A stretch of DNA of 64,000 nucleotides from Streptomyces sp. XM4193 (GCF_023072595.1 NZ_JALLGK010000002.1:434001-498000); one strand, 5' to 3'; positions 15,751-28,902 are shown, counted from the first letter of the stretch. Numbers and translations are program-made. Notes: generated by a model not told the origin, from the sequence alone.

Positions 15751-16968
15751 ATGCCTCTGGCCCTGCTCGCCCTGGCGGTCGCCGCCTTCGGCATCGGGAC
15801 CACCGAGTTCGTGATGATGGGCCTGTTGCCCGCGGTCGCCGAGGACCTCGGCACCTCGGTGCCCACCGCCGGCCACCTCGTCTCCGCCTACGCGATCGGT
15901 GTCGTCATCGGCGCACCGCTGCTCACCGCCGCCGGGGTGCGTGTCCCGCGGCGGCGCATGCTGATCTGGCTGATGGCGCTCTTCGCCGTCGGCAACCTCG
16001 CCTCCGCACTGGCACCGGGGTACGGCACCCTGCTCGCCGGCCGGGTGCTGGCGGGACTGCCGCACGGTGCGTTCTTCGGCGTCGGCGCGGTGGTCGCCGC
16101 CCAGCTCGTCGCCCCGGAGCGGCGGGCCCGCGCGGTGGCGACGATGTTCCTCGGGCTGACCGTCGCCAACATCTTCGGCGTCCCCGCCGGTACGGCGCTC
16201 GGCCACGAACTCGGCTGGCGGGCCACGTTCCTGGTGGTCACCGCGATCGGGCTGCTCGCCATGGCCGCGCTCTGGGCGCTGGTGCCGCGCCTGCCGCTGG
16301 AGCGCGGAGGCGGACTCGGCGGCGAGCTGCGGGCGCTGGCCAACCGCCAGGTCGTACTCGGCCTGCTCACCGCGGTGTTCGGCTTCGCCGGGGTGTTCGC
16401 GGTCTACAGCTACCTGGCCAAGACCGTCACCGAGGTGACCGGACTCGCCGACTCCTCCGTCACCTGGGTGCTCGCCCTGTTCGGCATCGGCATGACCTTC
16501 GGCGCCTTCGTCGCGGGACCGCTCACCGACCGCGCACTGCGCCCGACCCTCTACGGATCGCTGGCCGCCCTCAGCGTCGTGCTGGTGCTCTTCCACTACA
16601 CCGCCCACCACACCTGGGCGGCGCTGGTGACCGTCACGGTCATCGGTGCGGTGGGGTTCATGACCACCACCCCGCTCCAGATGCTGGTGATGAACAGCGC
16701 CCACGCCGCGCCCACCCTCGCCTCCGCCTCCAACCACTCGGCCTTCAACCTGGCCAACGCCGCCGGCGCCTGGCTCGGCGGCGCGGCGATCTCCGCAGGG
16801 TGGGGCTGGACCTCACCGACCCTGGTGGGCGCCGGACTTGCCCTGGTGGGACTGGTCATCGCCCTGGTCGCGGGCGCCCTGGACCGGGGCGGACGCCCTC
16901 GTGTCTCGCGCATCGTCGGCCGCAGCCCGATCCGGCGGAAGGCCGCGGCCCACGCCGACATCCGGTAA
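15751..16968 (+). CDS. MFS exporter (DHA1/AraJ-like)
   Basis: The 405-residue protein has twelve predicted membrane helices and the motifs GIGTTEFVMMGLLPAVA in helix 1 and a DRALR-type loop between the halves, typical of the drug:H+ antiporter-1 group that includes CmlR/Cmx-type chloramphenicol exporters and sugar-efflux proteins such as AraJ. It should use proton motive force for efflux at the cytoplasmic membrane. The ATG at 15751 has GAAGGA upstream. The C-terminal 25 residues are basic and cytosolic. It converges on the LysR gene; substrate is not predictable. Confidence 0.88.
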   Translation: MPLALLALAVAAFGIGTTEFVMMGLLPAVAEDLGTSVPTAGHLVSAYAIGVVIGAPLLTAAGVRVPRRRMLIWLMALFAVGNLASALAPGYGTLLAGRVLAGLPHGAFFGVGAVVAAQLVAPERRARAVATMFLGLTVANIFGVPAGTALGHELGWRATFLVVTAIGLLAMAALWALVPRLPLERGGGLGGELRALANRQVVLGLLTAVFGFAGVFAVYSYLAKTVTEVTGLADSSVTWVLALFGIGMTFGAFVAGPLTDRALRPTLYGSLAALSVVLVLFHYTAHHTWAALVTVTVIGAVGFMTTTPLQMLVMNSAHAAPTLASASNHSAFNLANAAGAWLGGAAISAGWGWTSPTLVGAGLALVGLVIALVAGALDRGGRPRVSRIVGRSPIRRKAAAHADIR

Positions 16969-17089
16969 CCCGCCGGCCGGCCGTCAGCCGCCGGTCGCCA
17001 CCGCCGGTCGTCAGCCGTCACCGCCGGTCGCCACCGCCGGTCGCCACCGCCGGTCGTCCGTCGCCACCGTCAGCCGTCACCGCCGGTTT

Positions 17090-17100
<11 letters not shown>
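16969..17100. repeat. Tandem repeat of a 13-15-bp unit (CCGCCGGTCGCCA family)
   Basis: Roughly eight copies mixing GCCACCGCCGGTC and GTCAGCCGTCACC variants fill the gap between the convergent MFS and LysR genes and run into the LysR 3' end. The array may take the place of a normal terminator. Its imperfect units suggest ongoing slippage. Confidence 0.8.
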
Positions 17101-19464
<2,364 letters not shown>

Positions 19465-19503
19465 GCCGGGCGCCCGCGCCGGGACCGGCCCGGGCGCACC
19501 GCG

Positions 19504-19546
19504 ACCGGCCGCGGCGCACGCCCCGCAGGGGCGTACCGCGGCCGGT
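19504..19546. terminator. Bidirectional terminator between dgdA and nadE
   Basis: ACCGGCCGCGG pairs with CCGCGGCCGGT, enclosing a second stem ACGCCCC/GGGGCGT. It lies between convergent stop codons. Confidence 0.85.
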
Positions 19547-19601
19547 GGGGTCGTTCTGCGCACGGGACCCGGCCCGACCGGGGGCGGCGGGTCTGCGGAG
19601 G

Positions 19602-21359
19602 TCAGTCGGCCGACTCCCGCCAGCGGTTGGTCAGCGGCAGTCGGCGGTCCTTGCCGAAGCCCTTGGCCGAGATCTTCGTCCCCGGCGGGTACTGCCGCCG
19701 CTTGTACTCCGCGGTGTCGGTCAGCCGCAGCACGCGTGTGACCAGCTCGGGGTCGAAGCCCTGCGCCGCGATCTCCTCGGCGCCGCGGTCGCGGTCGACG
19801 TACAGCTCCAGGATGCGGTCGAGCACCTCGTAGTCGGGCAGCGAGTCGGTGTCGACCTGGTCCGGGCGCAGCTCGGCGCTGGGCGGTTTGGTGATGGAGT
19901 TCTCCGGGATGGGCGGGGTCTCGCCGCGTTCGAGTGCCGCCTCGTTGCGGCGGCGGGCCAGGGCGAAGACCGTGGTCTTGTAGACGTCCTTGATCGGCCC
20001 GTACGCCCCGACGGAGTCGCCGTAGAGCGTCGAGTAGCCGCAGGCCAGCTCGGACTTGTTGCCCGGGGCGAGGACGATGTGGCCCTCCTGGTTGGACAGC
20101 GCCATCAGCAGGGTGCCGCGCAGCCTGGACTGGAGGTTCTCCTCGGCCAGCCCGGTCAGCCCCAGCGCCTCCATGTACGCGGCGAACATCGGCTCGATCG
20201 CGGTGGTGCGCAGCCGCAGACCGGTGCGTTCGGCCAGTTCGGCGGCGTCGTCGCGGGAGTGGCCGGAGGAGTAGCGGGAGGGCATGGAGACGCCGTACAC
20301 CTGCTCGGGGCCGAGCGCGTCCACGGCGATGGCGGCGACCAGCGCGGAGTCGATCCCGCCGGAGAGGCCGATCAGCACCGAGCGGAAGCCGTTCTTGGTG
20401 ACGTAGGCGCGCAGGCCGGTGACGAGGGCGGTGTAGATCTCGTCCAGATCGCCGAGCGGGGGAGCGAGGCCGCCGGTGTGCTCGGCCTCGTAGCGGGGCA
20501 GCGGGTCGGCGCTCAGCGTGCGGTGGTCGATGCGCAGCCCGTCGGCGACCACGCCGCTCGGCGGCCGGGGCGCCGCCGCGGGCAGCTCCAGGTCCAGCAG
20601 GACGCAGTGCTCGGCGAACTGCGGCGCGCGGGCGAGGACTTCGCCCTCGGCGTCCACCACGATGGAGTCGCCGTCGAAGACCAGCTCGTCCTGTCCGCCG
20701 GTCATCGCGAGATAGGCGGTGGTGCAGCCGGCCTCGCGGGCGCGCCGGCGGACCAGCTCCAGCCGGGTGTCGTCCTTGTCTCGCTCGTAGGGCGAGGCGT
20801 TGACCGACAGCAGCAGCCCGGCGCCCGCCTCCCTGGCGGCCGGCACCCGGCCGCCGTCCTGCCACAGGTCCTCGCAGATGGCCAGCGCCACATCGACGCC
20901 GTGCACCCGGATCACCGGCAGGGTGTCCCCGGGGACGAAGTAGCGGAACTCGTCGAAGACGCCGTAGTTGGGCAGGTGGTGCTTGGCGAAGGTGAGCCGG
21001 ATCTCGCCGCGGTGCAGCACGGAGGCGGCGTTGCGCGGGGCGCCGGCGGGGCGGCCGTACCGGGGCCGCTCCTCCTCGGCGCGGTCCAGGTGGCCGACGA
21101 CCACGGGCACCTCGCCCAGGCCCTCGGCGGCGAGTTCGGCGGCCAACTCCCGCACCGCGGTGCGGGAGGCCTCGACGAAGGACGGACGCAGCGCGAGGTC
21201 CTCCACCGGGTAGCCGGTGAGGGTCATCTCCGGGAAGGCCACCAGATGCGCGCCGTCGGCCACCGCCTGCCGGGTGCGGCGCAGCACGGAGGCGCGGTTG
21301 CCGTCGAGGTCGCCGACGGTGGAGTCGATCTGGTTCAGGGCCAGGCGTAGTTGAGGCAC
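19602..21359 (-). CDS. nadE: Glutamine-dependent NAD+ synthetase
   Basis: NadE converts nicotinic acid adenine dinucleotide to NAD+, using ammonia that its own amidase domain takes from glutamine. The 585-residue product has an N-terminal nitrilase-type domain with the Glu44-Lys126-Cys162 triad (AFPEM, FAKHHLPNYG, AICEDLW) and a C-terminal synthetase domain with the ATP-pyrophosphatase motif SGGIDS at 333-338 and LAPGNKSELACGYSTLYGD-type segment. It is monocistronic, reading toward dgdA. The 363-base region upstream is shared with the divergent subtilisin gene. Confidence 0.96.
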   Translation of the reverse strand: MPQLRLALNQIDSTVGDLDGNRASVLRRTRQAVADGAHLVAFPEMTLTGYPVEDLALRPSFVEASRTAVRELAAELAAEGLGEVPVVVGHLDRAEEERPRYGRPAGAPRNAASVLHRGEIRLTFAKHHLPNYGVFDEFRYFVPGDTLPVIRVHGVDVALAICEDLWQDGGRVPAAREAGAGLLLSVNASPYERDKDDTRLELVRRRAREAGCTTAYLAMTGGQDELVFDGDSIVVDAEGEVLARAPQFAEHCVLLDLELPAAAPRPPSGVVADGLRIDHRTLSADPLPRYEAEHTGGLAPPLGDLDEIYTALVTGLRAYVTKNGFRSVLIGLSGGIDSALVAAIAVDALGPEQVYGVSMPSRYSSGHSRDDAAELAERTGLRLRTTAIEPMFAAYMEALGLTGLAEENLQSRLRGTLLMALSNQEGHIVLAPGNKSELACGYSTLYGDSVGAYGPIKDVYKTTVFALARRRNEAALERGETPPIPENSITKPPSAELRPDQVDTDSLPDYEVLDRILELYVDRDRGAEEIAAQGFDPELVTRVLRLTDTAEYKRRQYPPGTKISAKGFGKDRRLPLTNRWRESAD

Positions 21360-21722
21360 GGGGACAGACTAACCGTCACTTTGACGTTATGGGGGGTCCG
21401 GGCGGAGTGACCTCCGCGACGCGGTGCCTACGGCGGGATTTCCGATGCAGGTGGGAGCGGTTTCGCGGCTCTTCTCCGGCCGTCGGGGAAGTGCGAACAC
21501 TGCCCGAACTCCTTGTGCCGCAAGCGTGTTGGGCTGTGAAGGAACGGTGACGCTCTCGTCGCAAGCTCCATGAAATCCCCACCCGGAAGTCTCTTGTTCT
21601 GCCCGCGTCAATCGGGTGAGGTGGATCACGTTCGGGAGCCGCGGTGCGGGCCCCCGGACGGCGAACAGCTCGCTGAACGCACCCCCCACAGCGCCACCCC
21701 CACATCAGGAGGCTTCTTCTCC
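21360..21722. other. 363-base divergent promoter region of nadE and the subtilisin gene
   Basis: No coding frame here looks real. An imperfect palindrome AACCGTCA-CT-TTGACGTT (21371-21388) lies 11 bases before the nadE start and could be an operator or part of a promoter. The subtilisin side carries an AGGAGG ribosome-binding site at 21708-21713. Confidence 0.4.
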
Positions 21723-22940
<1,218 letters not shown>

Positions 22941-23005
22941 CGACTCCACCCCGGGCGCCGCACGCCCGAACCGCGCAGTGGCCAACTGCGCACCCCAGCA
23001 CCGCA

Positions 23006-23038
23006 GTTCGGCCCACGCGAGCCTCGCGTGGGCCGAAC
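23006..23038 (+). terminator. Terminator of the subtilisin gene, 16-bp perfect stem
   Basis: GTTCGGCCCACGCGAG is followed after one base by its exact complement, so the tip will melt to a small loop. Confidence 0.85.
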
Positions 23039-23198
23039 CGCGTCCCGCCGCGATCCGGACCGGCCGTCCGCGCGCGCAACACCCCGACAGCCCGTGGGGC
23101 GTACGCAATGCGCCGGAAACCGTGTGGTGGGATGCTCAGGTGCGCGGCCCAGCCCCCGGCAGCCGCTCGTAGCAGGTCTGACCAGCGACGATGGGTGA

Positions 23199-24569
23199 AT
23201 GGCGACAATGGACAAGCAGCAGGAATTCGTACTGCGGACGCTGGAGGAGCGGGACATCCGGTTCGTCCGCCTGTGGTTCACCGACGTACTCGGCTTTCTG
23301 AAGTCCGTCGCCATCGCCCCCGCCGAGCTGGAGCAGGCGTTCGACGAGGGCATCGGCTTCGACGGCTCCGCCATCGAGGGCTTCGCCCGCGTCTACGAGT
23401 CCGACATGATCGCCAAGCCCGCGCCCAGCACCTTCCAGATCCTGCCCTGGCGCGCGGAGGCACCGGGCACCGCGCGGATGTTCTGCGACATCCTGATGCC
23501 CGACGGATCCCCCTCCTACGCCGACCCGCGCTTCGTGCTCAAGCGGATGCTCTCCAAGACCTCCGACCTCGGATTCACCTTCTACACCCACCCCGAGATC
23601 GAGTTCTTCCTGCTCAAGGACAAGCCCGTCGACGGCAGCCGGCCCACGCCCGCCGACTCCTCCGGCTACTTCGACCACACCCCGCAGAACGTCGGCATGG
23701 ACTTCCGCCGCCAGGCGATCACCATGCTCGAATCCATGGGCATCTCGGTCGAGTTCAGCCACCACGAGGGCGCCCCCGGCCAGCAGGAGATCGACCTGCG
23801 GTACGCCGACGCGCTGGCCACCGCCGACAACATCATGACCTTCCGCCTGGTCATGAAGCAGGTGGCCCTCGAACAGGGCGTGCACGCCACCTTCATGCCC
23901 AAACCCTTCTCCGAGCACCCGGGTTCGGGAATGCACACCCACCTCTCGCTCTTCGAGGGCGACCGCAACGCCTTCCACGAGTCCGGCGCCGAGTACCAAC
24001 TCTCCAAGGTCGGACGCTCGTTCATCGCCGGACTGCTGCGCCACGCCGGCGAGATCGCCGCCGTCACCAACCAGTGGGTCAACTCCTACAAGCGCATCTG
24101 GGGCGGCACCCAGCGCACCGCCGGCGCCGGCGGCGAAGCGCCCTCCTACATCTGCTGGGGCCACAACAACCGCTCCGCGCTCATCCGCGTCCCCATGTAC
24201 AAGCCCGGCAAGATCGGCTCCACCCGCGTCGAGGTGCGCTCGCTGGACTCCGGCGCCAACCCGTACCTCGCCTACGCCGTGCTGCTCGCCGCCGGACTCA
24301 AGGGCGTCGAGGAGGAGTACGAGCTGCCGCCCGGCGCCGAGGACGACGTCTGGGCGCTCACCGACGCCGAACGCCGCGCCATGGGCATCTCCCCGCTGCC
24401 GCAGAACCTCGGCGAGGCCATCGACCTGATGGAACGCAGCGAACTGGTCGCCGAGACACTCGGAGAGCACGTCTTCGACTTCTTCCTGCGCAACAAGCGC
24501 CAGGAGTGGGAGGAGTACCGCTCCGAGGTCACCGCCTTCGAACTGCGCAAGTCGCTGCCCGCGCTGTGA
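23199..24569 (+). CDS. glnA2: Glutamine synthetase-like enzyme, GlnA2 type
   Basis: The 456-residue protein is a type I glutamine synthetase paralogue. It has GFDGSAIEGFARVYESDM near the N-terminus, the ATP/metal-binding KPFSEHPGSGMHTHLSL and the NSYKRIW and NNRSALIRVP active-site segments. The S. coelicolor GlnA2 homologue is known as a gamma-glutamylpolyamine synthetase rather than a true glutamine synthetase; I assign this type by resemblance. Tyr374 in EEYELPPGAED sits where classical GSI has its adenylylated tyrosine. The stop TGA overlaps the GTG start of glnE, so the two are translationally coupled. ATG 23199 and ATG 23208 are both possible starts. Confidence 0.9.
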   Translation: MATMDKQQEFVLRTLEERDIRFVRLWFTDVLGFLKSVAIAPAELEQAFDEGIGFDGSAIEGFARVYESDMIAKPAPSTFQILPWRAEAPGTARMFCDILMPDGSPSYADPRFVLKRMLSKTSDLGFTFYTHPEIEFFLLKDKPVDGSRPTPADSSGYFDHTPQNVGMDFRRQAITMLESMGISVEFSHHEGAPGQQEIDLRYADALATADNIMTFRLVMKQVALEQGVHATFMPKPFSEHPGSGMHTHLSLFEGDRNAFHESGAEYQLSKVGRSFIAGLLRHAGEIAAVTNQWVNSYKRIWGGTQRTAGAGGEAPSYICWGHNNRSALIRVPMYKPGKIGSTRVEVRSLDSGANPYLAYAVLLAAGLKGVEEEYELPPGAEDDVWALTDAERRAMGISPLPQNLGEAIDLMERSELVAETLGEHVFDFFLRNKRQEWEEYRSEVTAFELRKSLPAL

Positions 24570-27500
24570 CGAACGACCCGACCCGACCCGACCCGTACCG
24601 CGGCCAGCGGGGCGGCGACTCCGGCGGGCGCCGCCGCAGCGCCTCCACCCGGCTGCTGCGCTACGGATTCAACGACCCCGCCACCGCCGCCCGGCTGCTG
24701 GCCACCGAGGAACTCGGCGAACTGGGCACCGACGCCGTCCTGTTGGACGCGCTCGGCGCCACCGCCGACCCCGATCTCGCCCTGCTCGGGCTGATCCGGC
24801 TGGTCGAGGCCCAGCCCGACGAGACGGCCCGCCGGACCCTGCTGCGCACCGTGGGCTCGGCCAAACCGCTGCGGGACCGGCTGCTGGGCGTCCTCGGCGC
24901 CTCCGAGGCGCTCGGCGACCACCTCGCCACCCACCCCGAGGACTGGCACACCCTCGCCGTCTACGAGTCCGCCGACCTCAACCCCGGGGTCGCCGACTTC
25001 GAAGCCGCCCTCGCCGACGTACGGGACCCCGACGCCCTGCGCGTCGGCTACCGGCGCGCCATGCTCACCATCGCCGCCCGGGACGTCTGCGGCACCGCCG
25101 ACTTCGTGCAGAACGCCGCCGAACTCACCGACCTGGCCACCGCCACGCTGCGCCGCGCCCTGGCCCTGGCCGAGGCGGACGCCCCCGAGGACGCCGCCGC
25201 CTGCCGGCTCGCCGTCATCGCCATGGGCAAGGCCGGCGGGCGGGAGCTGAACTACGTCTCCGACGTGGACGTCATCTTCGTCGCCGAGGCGGTCGGCGAC
25301 ACCGAGGAGGCACCGGCCGTACAGGCCGCGACCCGGCTCGCCGCCCATCTGATGCGGATCTGCTCCGACACCACCGCCGAGGGCACCATCTGGCCGGTGG
25401 ACGCCAACCTCCGCCCCGAGGGCCGCAACGGGCCGCTGGTGCGCACCCTGGCCAGCCACCTCGCGTACTACCAGCGCTGGGCCAAGACCTGGGAGTTCCA
25501 GGCGCTGCTCAAGGCCCGTCCGGTGGCGGGCGACGAGACGCTCGGCGCGGCGTACTGCCAGGCGCTGGAACCGATGGTCTGGCAGGTCTCGGAACGGGAG
25601 AACTTCGTACCCGACGTTCAGCAGATGCGTCGCCGGGTCATCGCCGAGATCCCCGCCGGCCAGCGCGAGCGCCAGCTCAAGCTCGGCCCCGGCGGGCTGC
25701 GGGACGTCGAATTCGCCGTACAGCTCCTGCAGTTGGTGCACGGCCGGGGCGACACCACACTGCGCAGCTCCACCACCCTGGTCGCCCTCGACGCCCTCGC
25801 CACCGGCGGGTACGTCGGACGCCAGGACGCCGCCGCCCTCGACGCCTCCTACCGCTTCCTGCGCACCATGGAGCACCGCATCCAGCTCCACAAGCTGCGC
25901 CGCACGCATCTGGTGCCCGAGGACGAGGCCGATCTGCGCAGGCTCGGACGAGGCGTCGGGTTCCGCGCCGAACCCGTCACCGAGCTGACCCGCGCCTGGA
26001 AGCGCCACGCCTCCGTGGTGCGCCGCCTCCACGAGAAGCTCTTCTACCGCCCGCTGCTGGACGCCGTCGCCCAACTCGCCCCCGGCGAGGCCGGACTCAG
26101 CCTGGACGCGGCCCGGCTGCGGATGGAGGCGCTGGGCTACGCCGACCCCTCCTCCGCCCTGCGGCACCTGGAGGCACTGGCGTCCGGCGTCAGCCGCAAG
26201 GCCGCCATCCAGCGCACCCTGCTGCCCGTACTGCTCGGCTGGTTCGCCGACTCGGCGGACCCGGACGCCGGACTGCTGAACTTCCGCAAGGTCTCCGACG
26301 CCCTGGGCAAGACGCCCTGGTACCTGCGACTGCTGCGCGACGAGGGCGCCGCCGCCGAGAACCTGGCCCGAGTGCTCTCCGCCGGCCGCCTCGCGCCCGA
26401 CCTGCTGCTGCGCGCCCCCGAGGCGGTCGCCCTGCTCGGCGGGCCGGAGGGCCTCGCACCCAGGGGCCGCCGCGCACTCACCCAGGAGGTGCTGGCCGCC
26501 GTGCGCCGGGCCGACAGCGCCGAGGCCGCCGTGGACGCGGCCCGAGGAGTGCGCCGCCGCGAACTCTTCCGCACCGCCGCGGCCGACCTCATCGGCGCGT
26601 ACGGCACCGAGGGCGTGCCCGCGCACGAGGACCCCGCGCCCACCGTCGACCGGGTCGGCGAGGCCATCTCCGACGTCAACGCCGCCGCGATCGCCGGCAC
26701 GCTGCGCGCCGCCACCAGGGCCCGCTGGGGCGACGAACTGCCCACCCGTTTCGCGGTGATCGGCATGGGCCGCTTCGGCGGCCGCGAGATGGGCTACGGC
26801 TCGGACGCGGACGTCCTCTTCGTCCACGAGCCCAGGGAGGGCGTCGAGGAGGGCGAGGCCAACAAGGCGGCGTTCGCCGTGGCGACCGAGCTCCAGCGAC
26901 TGCTCCAGCTCCCGAGCTCGGACCCGCCGCTGCTGATCGACACCGATCTGCGGCCGGAGGGCAAGTCCGGTCCGCTGGTGCGCACCCTCAGCTCCTACCG
27001 GGCGTACTACCGGCGCTGGTCAGCGGTCTGGGAGAGCCAGGCACTGCTCCGGGCCCGGCCGGTGGCCGGCGACGAGGAGCTCGGCGCGCGGTTCATCGAG
27101 CTCGTCGACCCGCTGCGCTATCCCGAGGACAGGCCGGGCGAGGACGCGGTGCGCGAGATCCGCCGCCTCAAGGCGCGGATGGAGGGCGAACGGCTGCCCC
27201 GCGGCGCCGACCCCACCACCCACGTCAAGCTCGGGCGCGGCGGACTCTCGGACGTCGAGTGGACCGTCCAGCTGCTCCAGCTGCGCCACGGCTCCCGCGT
27301 CCCGCAGCTGCGCACCACCAGCACCCGGCCCGCGCTCGCCGCCGCCCTGGAGGCCGGACTGATCGACGCGGAGGACGCGGAGGTGCTGGACGCCGCCTGG
27401 CTGCTGGCCACCCGGGTCCGCAACGCAGTGATGCTGGTACGGGGCCGCCCCGGCGACACCTTCCCGTCCGAGGCGAGAGAGCTGGCGGCGGTCGGCCGTT

Positions 27501-27631
27501 ACCTCGGCCACGAGCCGTCCTCCTCCGCCGGGCAGGCGGAGATCGGGGCCAGCGGCGAGGTGCTGGAGGACTACCGCCGCACCACGCGCCGGGCGCGTGC
27601 GGTGGTCGACCGGCTCTTCTACGAGGACTGA
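24566..27631 (+). CDS. glnE: Glutamine synthetase adenylyltransferase/adenylyl-removing enzyme
   Basis: GlnE attaches AMP to, and removes it from, glutamine synthetase in response to nitrogen status. The 1021-residue protein has two nucleotidyltransferase domains: an N-terminal one with GRELNYVSDVDVIFV near residue 225 and a C-terminal one with GREMGYGSDADVLFV near 737, each followed by the RPEG and YYxRW motifs and a GlnD/PII-uridylyltransferase-like helical domain. The GTG at 24566 overlaps the glnA2 stop. A GTG-initiated N-terminus rich in Pro and Arg precedes the conserved part. Its classical target, GSI (glnA), begins 36 kb away at the window's right edge. Confidence 0.95.
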   Translation: MTNDPTRPDPYRGQRGGDSGGRRRSASTRLLRYGFNDPATAARLLATEELGELGTDAVLLDALGATADPDLALLGLIRLVEAQPDETARRTLLRTVGSAKPLRDRLLGVLGASEALGDHLATHPEDWHTLAVYESADLNPGVADFEAALADVRDPDALRVGYRRAMLTIAARDVCGTADFVQNAAELTDLATATLRRALALAEADAPEDAAACRLAVIAMGKAGGRELNYVSDVDVIFVAEAVGDTEEAPAVQAATRLAAHLMRICSDTTAEGTIWPVDANLRPEGRNGPLVRTLASHLAYYQRWAKTWEFQALLKARPVAGDETLGAAYCQALEPMVWQVSERENFVPDVQQMRRRVIAEIPAGQRERQLKLGPGGLRDVEFAVQLLQLVHGRGDTTLRSSTTLVALDALATGGYVGRQDAAALDASYRFLRTMEHRIQLHKLRRTHLVPEDEADLRRLGRGVGFRAEPVTELTRAWKRHASVVRRLHEKLFYRPLLDAVAQLAPGEAGLSLDAARLRMEALGYADPSSALRHLEALASGVSRKAAIQRTLLPVLLGWFADSADPDAGLLNFRKVSDALGKTPWYLRLLRDEGAAAENLARVLSAGRLAPDLLLRAPEAVALLGGPEGLAPRGRRALTQEVLAAVRRADSAEAAVDAARGVRRRELFRTAAADLIGAYGTEGVPAHEDPAPTVDRVGEAISDVNAAAIAGTLRAATRARWGDELPTRFAVIGMGRFGGREMGYGSDADVLFVHEPREGVEEGEANKAAFAVATELQRLLQLPSSDPPLLIDTDLRPEGKSGPLVRTLSSYRAYYRRWSAVWESQALLRARPVAGDEELGARFIELVDPLRYPEDRPGEDAVREIRRLKARMEGERLPRGADPTTHVKLGRGGLSDVEWTVQLLQLRHGSRVPQLRTTSTRPALAAALEAGLIDAEDAEVLDAAWLLATRVRNAVMLVRGRPGDTFPSEARELAAVGRYLGHEPSSSAGQAEIGASGEVLEDYRRTTRRARAVVDRLFYED

Positions 27632-27634
27632 GCC

Positions 27635-27698
27635 GGCGGCGGACGCGCGGTGGGGCGGTGCGGGATCTCCCGCACCGCCCCACCGCGCGTCCGCCGCC
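27635..27698. terminator. 31-bp perfect hairpin after glnE
   Basis: A 31-base arm beginning GGCGGCGGACGCGCGG pairs without mismatch across a two-base tip. It stands between convergent glnE and the PAP2 gene and is the longest perfect stem in the window. Confidence 0.9.
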
Positions 27699-27750
27699 CG
27701 CCGCCCGCCGTCCGCGGCCTGCGGGTTCTGCCGGTTCTGTGTGCCTGCGT

Positions 27751-28902
27751 CTACGGCTTCTCGGGCTCTCCCTCGGTGTGCGCACCCACCGCCGAGGCGC
27801 CCACCGGCGTACGGCCGCCGCGCTCGGAGAGGCCGGTGTGCTGCGGGTGCTCCACCTGCTCGCCGCGCTCGCGCTGTGCGCGCCCGGGCGCCGGCACGCT
27901 GACAGCGGCCGGTACGGGCTCCTTCGGCGCGGGCTCCCGGGCCGGCTCGGCCTCCGCAGGGGCGGGAGACGTCGCGGCCGAGGTCTGCGGCACAGCCGCC
28001 GTCTCCTCGGACTCTCCCCGCCGGGTGCCGGACTCCGTGCGCTCGGCGAACGTCGCGGGCAGCTGCTGCGGATGGGCGCGGAACCACCAGCGGGCGAGGC
28101 CGAAACCGAAGCCGAGGCAGAGCAGACCGCCGACCGCGTCCAACCAGAAGTGGTTGGCGGTGGCGACGATCACGACCAGCGTCACCGCGGGGTAGAGCAC
28201 ACCGAGCACCTTGACCCAGCGGCGCTTGGCCAGCAGCAGGATGATCACCCCGCACCACGCCGACCAGCCGATGTGCATCGAGGGCATCGCCGCGTACTGG
28301 TTGGAGACGTTCGCCATGTCGCCGGAGGCCATCGAGCCCCAGGTGCCGTGGACGACGACGGTGTCGACGAAGTCCATGCCGTCCATCAGACGGGGCGGCG
28401 CCAGCGGGTAGAAGTAGTAGCCGACCAGGGCCACCGCGGTGGTCGCGAAGAGCGCGGTGCGCACTGCCGCGTAGCGCCCCGGCTGGCGGCGGTAGATCCA
28501 CACCAGCACGGCTATGGTCACCACGAAGTGCAGCGTCGCGTAGTAGTAGTTCATGCCGACGATCAGCCATGTGACGTCGTTGAACGCGTGGTTGACCGTG
28601 CGCTCGAAGGCCAGGCCCATGGAGTCCTGGACGTCCCAGATCCAGCGGGCGTGGTTCTGCGCGGTGGCCTCGTGCTCCGGCACCGCGTTGCGGATGAGCG
28701 AGTAGACCCAGTAACTGACGCCGATCAGCGCGATCTCGAACCAGATGCGCGGCCGGCGCGGCGAGCGGTCCCGCAGCGCGCGGCGCACCTTCCGCCCGAG
28801 CGCACTCGGAACTCCCCCCGGCTGTGACGCCTGTTGTTCGGCGTCCGGCATCGCAATGGCCACCCGTTCTTCATCCCCAGGTCTCGTGGTCGGTGCCCCC
28901 AT
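27751..28902 (-). CDS. PAP2-superfamily membrane phosphatase / inositolphosphotransferase-like
   Basis: The 383-residue protein has a cytosolic N-terminus of ~55 residues, six hydrophobic helices, and PAP2-type motifs: PPRLM after helix 4, the AMPSMHIGWS segment (catalytic first His) and ATANHFWLDAVGG (second His and Asp). The C-terminal ~110 residues are Pro/Ala/Glu-rich and probably disordered. Such enzymes work on lipid phosphates or move phosphoinositol/phosphosugar head groups in the membrane. Streptomycetes contain several, and the substrate of this one is open. The gene converges on glnE. Confidence 0.85.
   Translation of the reverse strand: MGAPTTRPGDEERVAIAMPDAEQQASQPGGVPSALGRKVRRALRDRSPRRPRIWFEIALIGVSYWVYSLIRNAVPEHEATAQNHARWIWDVQDSMGLAFERTVNHAFNDVTWLIVGMNYYYATLHFVVTIAVLVWIYRRQPGRYAAVRTALFATTAVALVGYYFYPLAPPRLMDGMDFVDTVVVHGTWGSMASGDMANVSNQYAAMPSMHIGWSAWCGVIILLLAKRRWVKVLGVLYPAVTLVVIVATANHFWLDAVGGLLCLGFGFGLARWWFRAHPQQLPATFAERTESGTRRGESEETAAVPQTSAATSPAPAEAEPAREPAPKEPVPAAVSVPAPGRAQRERGEQVEHPQHTGLSERGGRTPVGASAVGAHTEGEPEKP

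Noticed and set aside
21371..21388. NrtR- or NiaR-type NAD operator before nadE
   Set aside because: The palindrome AACCGTCA-CT-TTGACGTT is imperfect and does not match the operators I know for these regulators, so I noted it only as structure.
24272..26827. An 851-codon minus-strand frame inside glnE
   Set aside because: glnE on the plus strand carries all conserved nucleotidyltransferase motifs; the antisense product is Gly/Val/Gln-rich without motifs.
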